Source: Caballeronia grimmiae
GTDB lineage: Bacteria > Pseudomonadota > Gammaproteobacteria > Burkholderiales > Burkholderiaceae
NCBI RefSeq assembly: GCF_000698555.1
Contig: NZ_JFHE01000009.1
Span: 124,001-188,000, forward strand
Direction: 5' to 3'
DNA length: 64,000 bases
Shown here: positions 45,361 through 55,399 of the stretch, in pieces
Layout of the letters: every line of letters starts with the position of its first letter
Position numbering within the stretch: position 1 is the stretch's first letter
The notes under the pieces: model-generated
Databases searched by the model: none
What the model was told of the DNA's origin: nothing
What the model saw: only the letters and a program-made list of their open reading frames with translations
Made by a program: the position numbers and the translations under genes

Positions 45361-46365
45361 ATGAGCGATCTCGGCTTATCCGGCCCGCAGCGCGCCGCAC
45401 GATGGGTGTCCGTCGCGCTGCGCCACGTCGTGCAACTCGTGGGCGTGGTGCTCGGCATCGCGGTGGTGAACTTCTTTCTGCTCAGACTCGCGCCGGGCGA
45501 CGCCGCTCAGGTCATCGCCGGCGAGTCCGGCGGGGCGTCGGCGGCGTATCTCGCCGCGCTGCGCCAGCAGTTCGGGCTGGATCAGCCGCTCTACGTGCAG
45601 TTCTTCAAGTACCTCGGTCATCTCGCGCATCTCGATCTCGGCTATTCGTTTCGCGAAGGCATGCCGGTGGCCGAACTGATCTGGCATCGAGTGCCCGCGA
45701 CTTTGCTGCTGATGGGCGCCGCCGTGCTGCTCGCTGCGCTGGTCGGCGTCATGCTCGGCGCACTGGCGGCGTGGTATGCGGGCAGATGGGTCGATGTCGT
45801 CATCTCTGCTTTGTCGCTGCTGTGTTTCGCGACGCCGTTGTTCTGGACCGGCCTGATGCTGGTGGTGGTGTTCTCCGTGTGGCTCGACTGGCTGCCGGTC
45901 GGCGGCATGCAGACCATCTCATCGGGGCTCAACGGTTGGGCGCATGTCGTCGACGTGATCCATCATCTGATTTTGCCTGCTGTCACGCTCGCGCTGTTCT
46001 ATGTCGCCACCTATGCGCGGCTGATTCGCGCGACCATCATCGAAGTACGGCGCGAAGATTACGTCCGTACCGCCATTGCACGCGGCGTGCGTCCCTGGCG
46101 TCTGTTTCGCGTGCACGTACTGCGCAATGCGCTGATTCCTTTCGTGACGATGCTCGGCATGCAGATCGGCTCGGTGATCGGCGGCGCGGTCGTGGTGGAG
46201 ACCGTGTTTTCCTGGCCCGGCCTCGGACGTCTTGCCTTCGATGCGCTGGTGCGCCGCGATCTTAACGTGCTGCTCGGCATCTTGCTCTGCAGCTCGGTCC
46301 TCGTCGTGCTGGTCAACTGGGCCACCGACGCCGTGAACCGCTGGCTCGATCCGCGCATCGTCTGA
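45361..46365 (+). CDS. Peptide-type ABC importer permease (DppB-like)
   Basis: This is a 334-residue permease with an N-terminal membrane anchor (GVVLGIAVVNFFLLRLAPGDAAQ) and about six helices. Typical DppB segments are LRQQFGLDQPLYVQFFKYL, then FATPLFWTGLMLVVVFSVWLDWLPVGG, and a C-terminal VVVETVFSWPGLGRLAFDAL. It starts three bases after the binding protein and pairs with the DppC-like permease nine bases downstream. Confidence 0.92.
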   Translation: MSDLGLSGPQRAARWVSVALRHVVQLVGVVLGIAVVNFFLLRLAPGDAAQVIAGESGGASAAYLAALRQQFGLDQPLYVQFFKYLGHLAHLDLGYSFREGMPVAELIWHRVPATLLLMGAAVLLAALVGVMLGALAAWYAGRWVDVVISALSLLCFATPLFWTGLMLVVVFSVWLDWLPVGGMQTISSGLNGWAHVVDVIHHLILPAVTLALFYVATYARLIRATIIEVRREDYVRTAIARGVRPWRLFRVHVLRNALIPFVTMLGMQIGSVIGGAVVVETVFSWPGLGRLAFDALVRRDLNVLLGILLCSSVLVVLVNWATDAVNRWLDPRIV

Positions 46366-46373
46366 GAACGTTC

Positions 46374-47225
46374 ATGTCCGATCTTTCGCTTACTCGTCTC
46401 ACCCGTTCCTGGCGCTGGCTGCGCGCACCGTCCGCGCTGATCGGTGGCGTCATGCTGGCGGGCGTGATCGCCGCGGCGCTGTTCGCACACTGGCTGCGTC
46501 CCGGCGACCCGCTCGAACTTGTCGCCGAGCCCTTCCTCCGACCTGGGCAGGATCCGGCCTTTCCGCTCGGCACGGACATGCTCGGGCGCGATATTCTGGC
46601 CGGGCTGCTGTACGGCGCGCGTGCGTCGCTACTGATCGCTGCTGCCGCAACGCTCATCAGTGTCGTGCTCGGTGTTCTGGCGGGCTTGTTCGGTGGATAT
46701 TTCGGCGGCTGGGCGGACCGCGAGATCAACCGCATCACGGTGTTTTTCCAGACCGTGCCGCCGTTCCTGTTCGCGCTCGCCATCGTCGCCATCGTGCAGC
46801 CCTCAGTGCTGACGATCGCACTTGCCATCGGTGTCACGTCCTGGCCGAATCTCGCGCGGCTGGTGCGCGCAGAAACTCAGAAGCTGCGGCATGGGGAAAT
46901 GGTTCAGGCCAGCATCGCGCTAGGGGCGAGCGACCTGCGAATCATCCTGTCGGAGGTGTTGCCGAACACGCTGACGCCGGTGCTCGTGTCCTCGACCTTG
47001 CTGGTGGCCACGGCCATTCTCACTGAGTCTGCCCTCGCCTTCCTTGGCCTGGGCGATCCCAACGTCGCAAGCTGGGGCAACATGGTCGGCGCGGGGCGCG
47101 AGGTCTTGCGCACGGACTGGTATATCGCGACGCTGCCCGGCATCGCGATACTGGTGACGGTGCTGGCGCTCAACCTGCTCGGCGATGGTCTCGCCGCGCT
47201 GTTCGGACTACGGGCGCAGCGCTGA
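46374..47225 (+). CDS. Peptide-type ABC importer permease (DppC-like)
   Basis: This is a 283-residue permease. It has an N-terminal helix, the periplasmic FPLGTDMLGRDILAGLLYGARASL segment diagnostic of DppC/OppC, an EAA-type loop (VQASIALGASDLRIILSEVLPN) and ALAFLGLGDPNVASWGNMV near the end. It is the last plus-strand gene here. The ATPase of the system is on the opposite strand and converges, with seven bases between stops. Confidence 0.92.
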   Translation: MSDLSLTRLTRSWRWLRAPSALIGGVMLAGVIAAALFAHWLRPGDPLELVAEPFLRPGQDPAFPLGTDMLGRDILAGLLYGARASLLIAAAATLISVVLGVLAGLFGGYFGGWADREINRITVFFQTVPPFLFALAIVAIVQPSVLTIALAIGVTSWPNLARLVRAETQKLRHGEMVQASIALGASDLRIILSEVLPNTLTPVLVSSTLLVATAILTESALAFLGLGDPNVASWGNMVGAGREVLRTDWYIATLPGIAILVTVLALNLLGDGLAALFGLRAQR

Positions 47226-47232
47226 AGCCGTG

Positions 47233-48939
<1,707 letters not shown>

Positions 48940-49130
48940 GAGAAGGTGACGGGCAAAGGCAGAGACCTTAGCAGAGCATACGCGCAAACTGAACTAACTA
49001 AATCTGCTAAACACAGTGCCCCAAAGGCCGTTCGGCATTCCACCCTCATCCGGCGACTGGCGCGCTAGACAGTTAGTTGCAACCTTGAACCTGACAGACG
49101 ATCAATCTCAGCGTACTTATTTAGGAATCT

Positions 49131-49361
49131 TTAGTGACCCGCCCGCTTGTTGCTCTGATCGATCCACAGCCGCGCCCAACGCCATGCGTAGGCGATGGCA
49201 TGATCGGCCTCGAAAAAGTAATCGAGTTCACTGAAGGTGAAAGAAGCGCCGAGCGGAGCCGATCGATTTTCGATAATCAGGTTTGCCGCGTACAGCCCAC
49301 TCGGAAGCACATCGGCCGATGGCGCGACTTCATATCCCTTGTAAAGCATGAAGAGTTCCAT
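49131..49361 (-). CDS. Small conserved-looking hypothetical protein
   Basis: This is a 76-residue protein, MELFMLYKGYEVAPSADVLP at its start and FFEADHAIAYAWRWARLWID near its end. The pattern of a short beta-rich start and a C-terminal helix with Trp/Arg residues resembles small Burkholderiaceae proteins of unknown function that I have seen annotated as DUFs. ATG 49349 (MLYKGYEV) is an equally good start. It is isolated, divergent from the porin, and nothing indicates its role. Confidence 0.6.
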   Translation of the reverse strand: MELFMLYKGYEVAPSADVLPSGLYAANLIIENRSAPLGASFTFSELDYFFEADHAIAYAWRWARLWIDQSNKRAGH

Positions 49362-49648
49362 GAAGCGCCTGCCTTGATGGCAGAAAACAAACTCATGCTA
49401 TTACCACGAAACAGCCTCAACAAAGAACTCTTTAGCCTTAGCAAATCTTCGGGTGCACCGATAGCACATTACCGATTGCGTTTATCCGGAAAGGAATCCG
49501 GCCGTTTTTGTTTTCAGCATCGCTTCGGATTACATACGACTCCTTACGGGCATTACAAATCAGAAATCGTTCGTTCGGCTACTGTCAACGCGACCGTAAT
49601 ATCCGGCTTCCCTCGAAACTCGGGGTTAACACTTAACTAAGGAAGCGA

Positions 49649-50839
49649 ATGAAACGAGTCGCACTCGCCGGCGCCGCCGGCTTATTGGCCGCTCTTCCGG
49701 GTATCGTCCACGCACAAAGCTCCGTCACGTTGTATGGGCTGGTCGACGCCGGTATCGCCTATACGAACAACCAGCGCGGCGCCTCGAATATCCAGTCGAC
49801 GAGCGGCAAGCAGAGCGGCAGCCGGTGGGGTCTCAAAGGCGTGGAAGATCTCGGTGGCGGCTACAAGGCTGTATTCACCATCGAAAATGGCTTCCGCATC
49901 AACGATGGCACGCTCGCTCAGGGCGGACGCGAGTTCGGGCGTCAGGCCTTTGTCGGTCTGGCGAAAACCGGTATCGGCACACTGACGCTCGGACGCCAGT
50001 ACGACCCGAACACCGACCTGCTCACGCCTTATGCCGGTCCTGGCTTCTGGTCGCCCGCCACGCATATCGGCGATAACGACAACCTGAACCAGACGTTTCG
50101 CATCAACAATGCGGCGAAGTTCAGAAGCGATACCATCGCGGGCTTCACGGTCGATGCACTGTATGCCTTCAGCAATCAGGCAAACGGCGGCGCGGGCACC
50201 GGCTTCGGCAACAACCGTGCGTGGGGCGTGGCCGCGAACTACGCCAACGGTCCGTTGTCGCTCGGCGCGGGCTACTACAAGCTCGATCATCCCGACACGG
50301 GCACGAATACGAGCGGCGCGATCGGCGGCGCATCCACCACGACGGGCGATGACTACAGCGGTGCGTTCTTCTATGGCCTGAACGGCGGCGTGAACCGTCA
50401 GCAAGTGGCCGTGGCGGGCGCGAACTATGCCATTGGCAGCCTGGCGACCGTCGGCTTCGCATGGAGCCATACGCAACTCGATTACAACGACGGCTCATCG
50501 CGCAAGTTCAATAACTACGACGTGAACGGCCGCTACAACCTCTCGCCATCGACCACGCTCGTGGGTGTCTACACCTTCACCGATGGCCGCGCCAACAGTC
50601 TGCCGGGCACCACGGGCACGCTGAAGCCGCGCTGGCACCAATTCACGTTGGGCGTGGACTACGCCTTGTCCAAGCGCACCGATGTCTACCTGTCCGGCGT
50701 GTATCAGCTCGCAGCAGGCGATGCGTCGACGCGCGTGGGCACCGGCTATCAGAAGATCGCGGCTATCGCGGATGCGGGCACGGCTTCGTCGACGAACCGG
50801 CAAGTAGCGGCGTTCGGTGGCCTGCGCGTGAAGTTCTGA
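49649..50839 (+). CDS. Outer-membrane porin (Burkholderia general-porin family)
   Basis: This is a 396-residue porin. The signal peptide ends near IVHAQSS, and the mature protein begins SSVTLYGLVDAGIAYTNN, the classic start of betaproteobacterial trimeric porins. GSRWGLKGVEDLGGGYKAVFTIENGF near residue 55 and FGRQAFVGLAKTGIGTLTLGRQYD near 95 follow. It ends in phenylalanine (LRVKF), the outer-membrane assembly signal. A 16-strand barrel is expected. AAGGAAG precedes ATG 49649. The 287 bases upstream hold only the promoter region. Confidence 0.95.
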   Translation: MKRVALAGAAGLLAALPGIVHAQSSVTLYGLVDAGIAYTNNQRGASNIQSTSGKQSGSRWGLKGVEDLGGGYKAVFTIENGFRINDGTLAQGGREFGRQAFVGLAKTGIGTLTLGRQYDPNTDLLTPYAGPGFWSPATHIGDNDNLNQTFRINNAAKFRSDTIAGFTVDALYAFSNQANGGAGTGFGNNRAWGVAANYANGPLSLGAGYYKLDHPDTGTNTSGAIGGASTTTGDDYSGAFFYGLNGGVNRQQVAVAGANYAIGSLATVGFAWSHTQLDYNDGSSRKFNNYDVNGRYNLSPSTTLVGVYTFTDGRANSLPGTTGTLKPRWHQFTLGVDYALSKRTDVYLSGVYQLAAGDASTRVGTGYQKIAAIADAGTASSTNRQVAAFGGLRVKF

Positions 50840-50962
50840 CGTGACAGCGTTGATTAGCGCGGCAGCGCGCGTGCTCATAAGCATCGAATAATTCGTTCGT
50901 TTGCCTGATAAATTGAGCGACGTATCGTCACGCGTGTAGTGGGTGGAAAGTAAAATGTCCTA

Positions 50963-51024
50963 ACGGCGGACCCGACAGCAACGGGGCACGCTTCGTGCGC
51001 AACGCCTACGTCGAGGTCCGCCGT
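50963..51024 (+). promoter_or_regulatory. Structured leader of the cold-shock gene
   Basis: ACGGCGGACC (50963-50972) and GGTCCGCCGT (51015-51024) form a perfect 10-bp inverted repeat enclosing 42 bases, inside which GCACG-CTT-CGTGC forms a second small hairpin. The structure ends 23 bases before the cold-shock start codon. It is placed to act as an RNA element controlling translation, by inference from known cold-shock leaders. Confidence 0.55.
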
Positions 51025-51047
51025 CGAAACCGGTGAAGGACACAGTC

Positions 51048-51251
51048 ATGGCAACGGGCACGGTGAAGTGGTTCAACGACGCGAAGGGATACGGACTCAT
51101 CACGCCGGATGACGGCGGCGACGATCTGTTCGCGCATTTTTCCGAAGTGCGCGCAGAAGGATTCAAGACGCTGCGTGAGAATCAAAAGGTAAATTACGAA
51201 GTCAAGCAAGGTCCGAAAGGAGGTCAGGCATCCCAGATCGATCCGCTTTGA
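51048..51251 (+). CDS. Cold-shock protein (CspA family)
   Basis: This is a 67-residue single-domain protein. It has RNP1-like [21 protein letters not shown] and begins [16 protein letters not shown], the CspA signature; it binds single-stranded nucleic acid and acts as an RNA chaperone. RNP2 is DDLFAHF. ATG 51048 was chosen because homologues start with [10 protein letters not shown] and GAAGGA lies seven bases upstream. A long inverted repeat occupies its leader. Confidence 0.95.
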   Translation: MATGTVKWFNDAKGYGLITPDDGGDDLFAHFSEVRAEGFKTLRENQKVNYEVKQGPKGGQASQIDPL

Positions 51252-51258
51252 GATGCCG

Positions 51259-51395
51259 TCAGGCGATGGGCCCCGCCTGCGTGATCGTGGAAATGAAACG
51301 CGCGGTGCGCGGGTCAGTTGGTTGACCGAAGAGTCGTCGTGACGGGCCCGCCTCCACGACAGCGCCGTTTTCCAGAAATACCGCGTCCTGAGCAA
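51259..51395 (-). pseudogene. C-terminal remnant of an amino-acid ABC ATPase
   Basis: About 45 codons read AQDAVFLENGAVVEAGPSRR, then QPTDPRTARFISTI, matching the end of GlnQ/HisP-type ATPases. All nucleotide-binding motifs are gone. At about 51396 the sequence switches to the binding-protein remnant in another frame, so an internal deletion removed the permease and most of both flanking genes. Confidence 0.6.
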
Positions 51396-51397
51396 TC

Positions 51398-51565
51398 GAT
51401 GCGGCCATCGTGATACGTGAACGGTGCGTAGGTCCCCTCCGTGCCGACGCGGAACACGCCTGCCGACTTGATTTGCGCGAGGTCATCGGCAGCCGATGCC
51501 GTGGCGGCGGCAGCAGCGTTGAACATCGTGACGAGCAGCACAGAACGGATGACTTCATGTCGGAC
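51398..51565 (-). pseudogene. N-terminal remnant of an amino-acid ABC binding protein
   Basis: The frame shows a signal-peptide-like stretch (RSVLLVTMFNAAAAATASAA) followed by DDLAQIKSAGVFRVGTEGTYAPFTYHD, the usual mature start of family-3 binding proteins, and then stops matching. The likely start codon (ATG near 51558, reading MKSSVL) is in a different frame from the body, so the gene is also frame-disrupted. It is fused by deletion to the ATPase remnant at 51259. Confidence 0.6.
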
Positions 51566-51629
51566 CTTTGTCAGCAAGAATGGCCGGAATTGGATGAGCG
51601 AACCACTGCCCGCGGCCGGTCGGCGAATT

Positions 51630-52067
51630 CTACCGGCGTTGCCTCGTGGCCCGATGATGCAATTCAGCAATGCAAAGCAAAAACGCGATCGACTTGGGAT
51701 TGGTCATGCTGACGACATAGCCTTTCTTCATCGCCAGCCAGCCCGATTCGAGCCGCTCCGTTTGCAGGATCAATGGACGCCGGGCGTGTCGGATCATCCT
51801 GGCTCCGACCAGAATCAGATAACCGGCACCGACGAGCCGAACGACGACGTCGAGCCAGAGCACGTGACTCAGCAATAGCCCCACGCCGGTGACGGCGATG
51901 ACTGCCCAGGTACCCGAAGCGGCGGCAAGACCGAGTCTGGTCATCACCCCTGCGCGACGCGAAACCATCGCCGAAGAAGTGACGATGGCGAAATTCGGGC
52001 CCGGGCTTGCGACGCTGAGCAGCAGCGCGCCTGCGAGCACGAGAAGAATGTGAATCTCATCCGGCAT
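51630..52067 (-). pseudogene. LysE-family exporter, 3'-truncated
   Basis: The protein starts MPDEIHILLVLAGALLLS and contains SVASPGPNFAIVTSSAMVSRR, the LysE/RhtB signature, then several membrane helices and MTNPKSIAF. The normal sequence is then lost, and the frame ends after a short unrelated tail at 145 codons, where relatives have about 205. The last helices are missing, and the break lies beside the collapsed ABC transporter remnants. It is probably non-functional. Confidence 0.75.
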
Positions 52068-52305
52068 GACGTGGTCCTCGAGGTCAGCGTGACTCACATG
52101 ATAGGCACGATCGGCGCGCCGATACCGCCCTGACCGATGAAATCCAGATATGCAATGCAACATAACGTCGTTCAGTTCGCCGCCGAACGCGATTAGGATC
52201 GAAACTCGTGGCGAACAAAGGGTTCATGAATCCGTTCGCACTCCGGGAGACTGGGGCGCACCCTGCCTCAGCTCGATGACTCCACGCCAGCACAGGTGCC
52301 CGTCG

Positions 52306-52536
52306 ATGATTTCCTACCACAACGGCGCTGCGATTCAGGCATCAGCAGTCCGCATGGGCAATCTGTTCATTGCCCGCGCTTCGATCCTCGAGGAAGACGG
52401 CGAAGCCACTTCGCTGGGCGATCTCGGTGTATTCGCCAACAAGAAGGGCGCGTGCCGATTCGCGGTTCGCTGCGCCGCCGCGTTCATCGACGGCGACGTC
52501 ATGCCGCTTCCTCCCTGCCGTATTGCTACGGCCTGA
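52306..52536 (+). CDS. Small hypothetical protein
   Basis: This is a 76-residue frame beginning MISYHNGAAIQASAVRMGN with a central EATSLGDLGVFANKKGACRFAVRCAAAFID. Composition is protein-like, and the layout resembles other short Burkholderiaceae proteins of unknown function. AGGTG lies about 11 bases before the start. There are no recognised motifs. It could be non-coding. Confidence 0.45.
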   Translation: MISYHNGAAIQASAVRMGNLFIARASILEEDGEATSLGDLGVFANKKGACRFAVRCAAAFIDGDVMPLPPCRIATA

Positions 52537-52686
52537 CGGGACAGAAGGGCTGAACGGGCCGGAACCGGACGATCCGTCGAAAGTCTGCGTGCTCACGCGC
52601 GAACCAGCGAGTCGAGCAGCCAGGCTTCGAGCCGTCGCGCGCCATCCGGCATTTCGCAGCAAGTCAGGCGATGCACGGCGATTGCG

Positions 52687-53385
52687 TCAGCGAAGATGGA
52701 GATCGAAGAACGCCAATACGCGTGCCCGGGCAGCTTCGGCGGCGGCCGGGTGATAGGGCGCAAAGCCCTGACGATCGAAACCATGTCCGGCGTCTGCGTA
52801 CGCCTCCACTTCGAGATTGATATTGCCCGATGCGCGCTGTTGAACGGCATCGATCACGGCCGGCGGCACCCACGGGTCGGTTTCGCCGAACAGATACAGC
52901 GACGGCTTGTTCGCGCGGGCGAGTTCATCGAGATGTGCGTCGCGACCGACACCGTAGTAGGACACCACGGCATCGACGGACTCGCGCGCGCCAGCGAGCG
53001 CCGCAATCCGGCCGCCCAGGCAATAGCCGAGCACGCCGACTGTCGCGCTCGCGCCCAGACGCTCGCGCAGCGCCTGTGCCGCCACACCGACGTCCGATAC
53101 CACCGCGTCCGTATTAACCGCCGCACCCTGTTCTCGCGCCGCGTCCGGCTGATCGTAGTCGTAATGTTTCCCCGGCGATTGCCGCCAGAACAAATCAGGT
53201 ACCAGCACCGCGTAGCCGAGCGCCGCATAACGTTGCGCTACGTCGTGCGCGAAGCTGTTGACGTTATAAACCTCCGGCAAGACGATCAGCCCGCGTCCGT
53301 TTTCCTTCGAATGCGCTTCAGGCGCAGCCAGAAATGCTTCGAAGCTGCGCCCGTCGCGGGTGGTCAGCGATATCCATTCAGACAT
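52687..53385 (-). CDS. Dienelactone hydrolase family protein
   Basis: This is a 232-residue alpha/beta hydrolase. The nucleophile Cys122 is in GYCLGG, with Asp170 (GETDPWVPP) and His201 (DAGHGF) completing the triad; Glu38 in LPEVY matches the Glu that activates the thiol in dienelactone hydrolase. It may act on lactones or esters. It stands alone between hypothetical proteins and the importer operon at 53641, so its substrate is unclear. Confidence 0.88.
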   Translation of the reverse strand: MSEWISLTTRDGRSFEAFLAAPEAHSKENGRGLIVLPEVYNVNSFAHDVAQRYAALGYAVLVPDLFWRQSPGKHYDYDQPDAAREQGAAVNTDAVVSDVGVAAQALRERLGASATVGVLGYCLGGRIAALAGARESVDAVVSYYGVGRDAHLDELARANKPSLYLFGETDPWVPPAVIDAVQQRASGNINLEVEAYADAGHGFDRQGFAPYHPAAAEAARARVLAFFDLHLR

Positions 53386-53640
53386 GTCATGTCTCTATCG
53401 AGTTGATGCAGTTCAGTCGCTCACTTGTGTCGTCGCGGTCCATCACGATAGCCTCGCCTGCGAGTGCCGCTAACTAAGCAATGTCGATATGCATATCGCA
53501 GGAGGCCTCGTGAATTTTGGCGGCCGCGACGTCCGGCTCGGCGCTTGCGTCACGCGCCGCAAAGCAAAGCTGTATTTCTCGTTTTCTCAAAGTCCGCTGC
53601 GCCGATACCATCCGCATACTTACAAAGCGGGGTATCGGAT

Positions 53641-55224
53641 ATGACGAACGGGGCGCGCAGACGTTTCCTGGGCTGGCTTCTTGCAGTGGCACTGATCGGC
53701 GCGGAGACGGTTGCCGTGGCCGCCGCGCCCGTCAGCGGAGGCACGCTGACGTGGATCGTCACGCCCGAGCCCTCGTCCATCGTTCCGCTCACCACCACCG
53801 CAGGCGGCAATGCCGAGATCGGCCCGAAGGTCGTCGAGGGCCTGCTTACTTACGACAAGGATCTGAATCCGAAGCCGCTGCTCGCCACCGCGTGGTCGGT
53901 CAGCAAGGACGGCCTGCACTATCGCTTCACGCTTCGACAAGGCGTGAAGTGGCATGACGGCAAGCCTTTCACGTCCGACGACGTGGCGTTCTCCATCCTG
54001 ACGCTCAAGCAGGTTCATCCGCGTGGCCGCAGCACCTTCGCCAACGTGACGGGCGTGGAGACGCCCGATGCTTATACGGCGATCATCGACCTGTCGAAAC
54101 CCGCGCCGTTTCTGCTTACCGCGCTGTCGGGTTCGGAGTCTCCGATCATTCCAAAGCACCTCTACGAAGGTACGGACATCGTCTCGAATCCGCATAACAG
54201 CGCGCCGATCGGCACCGGTCCGTTCGTCTTCAAGAAGTTCGTGCGCGGCGACCATATTCTGTTCGAACGCAATCCGGACTACTGGGATAAACCGAAGCCC
54301 TATGTGGACCGCGTGATCGTTCGCTTCATTCCGGATGCGGCAGCCCGCGCCGCCGCACTCGAAACCGGCGCGGCGAATCTGGGCGATCAAGCCATTCCGC
54401 TATCGGACGTGAAGCGCTTCAGCAGCCTGCCGAATTTTCACGTCGATACCACCAACTGGCCCTATGTCAGCAACCATCAGCAACTGATCTTCAATCTGGA
54501 CACGCCGGTCTTGAAGGACAAAGCCGTGCGGCGCGCGATCTCGCAGGCCATCGACGTCAACGCGCTGAACCGGGTGGTGTGGTACGGCTACGGAACAGTG
54601 TCGGCGGCGGCCATCGGCGTGGCCAACACGCGCTATCACAACGCCAACATTCACTACTTCCCCTACGATCCCGGCCAGGCCAACGCCGCGCTCGATCAAC
54701 TCGGACTCAAGCGCGGTCCGGACGGCAAGCGCTTTACGCTGCGCGTGCTATACAACCCGTTCCAAGACCCGCGCGCCGCCGATTACGTCCGGCAATCGCT
54801 CGCGCGTATCGGCATCGACGCGCAGATCCAGAGCTACGATTTCGGCACCTACGTGGTCAAGGCCTATACGGACCGGGCCTTCGACATCACCTTCGAAGCG
54901 CTTGCCAATGTGTTCGATCCGACCGTGGGCGTGCAGCGCGTGTTCTGGTCGAAGAACTTCAAGATCGGCCTGCCCTTCTCGAACGCTGCCCATTATTTCA
55001 ACCCCGAGGTGGACCGCCTGCTCGAAGCCGCGTCGGTCGAGACCGACGAAGGAAAGCGCCGTCAACTGTTCCTGCAATTTCAGCAGATCGTTCACGACGA
55101 CATTCCGTCGATCGAGTTCGGCGCCAATCCGAACATCACGATCGTGTCCAACAAGGTCAGAAACTATGCGCCGACCGGCGAGGGCCTGCGCGGCAACTTC
55201 GCAGACCTCTACATCGAAAAGTAG
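53641..55224 (+). CDS. Peptide-type ABC binding protein (solute-binding family 5), KPN_01854-like
   Basis: This is a 527-residue secreted protein. The start MTNGARRRFLGWLLAVALIG carries an RRRF pair that may be a Tat signal, and cleavage is expected near AAAPVSGG. The mature part has GGTLTWIVTPEPSSI, LRQGVKWHDGKPFTSDDVAF and NSAPIGTGPFVFKKFVRGD. It is paralogous to the protein at 43732 and heads the operon that runs to the right edge. A second, less related binding protein follows at 55400. Confidence 0.9.
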   Translation: MTNGARRRFLGWLLAVALIGAETVAVAAAPVSGGTLTWIVTPEPSSIVPLTTTAGGNAEIGPKVVEGLLTYDKDLNPKPLLATAWSVSKDGLHYRFTLRQGVKWHDGKPFTSDDVAFSILTLKQVHPRGRSTFANVTGVETPDAYTAIIDLSKPAPFLLTALSGSESPIIPKHLYEGTDIVSNPHNSAPIGTGPFVFKKFVRGDHILFERNPDYWDKPKPYVDRVIVRFIPDAAARAAALETGAANLGDQAIPLSDVKRFSSLPNFHVDTTNWPYVSNHQQLIFNLDTPVLKDKAVRRAISQAIDVNALNRVVWYGYGTVSAAAIGVANTRYHNANIHYFPYDPGQANAALDQLGLKRGPDGKRFTLRVLYNPFQDPRAADYVRQSLARIGIDAQIQSYDFGTYVVKAYTDRAFDITFEALANVFDPTVGVQRVFWSKNFKIGLPFSNAAHYFNPEVDRLLEAASVETDEGKRRQLFLQFQQIVHDDIPSIEFGANPNITIVSNKVRNYAPTGEGLRGNFADLYIEK

Positions 55225-55399
55225 CGACAGGCGGTCTGTCGACTCCGATCGTTCGTTAGCACGCCGGCCCCCATAACGATCGCACGAATCATTGGTTGTG
55301 CGGCAAGCCGCGCGGCCCTAGCCTCTTTCTTCTCTGCTGATCGCGGGCAAGCCGGCTTCGGCCTTGCCCGCTTCAGGCTCAACCGATTTTTTCCGTCCG

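Noticed and set aside
49134-49640. 168-codon plus-strand frame ahead of the porin
   Set aside because: Its first half is antisense to the more protein-like small minus-strand gene at 49131-49361, and its second half lies in the porin promoter region. No motif was seen.
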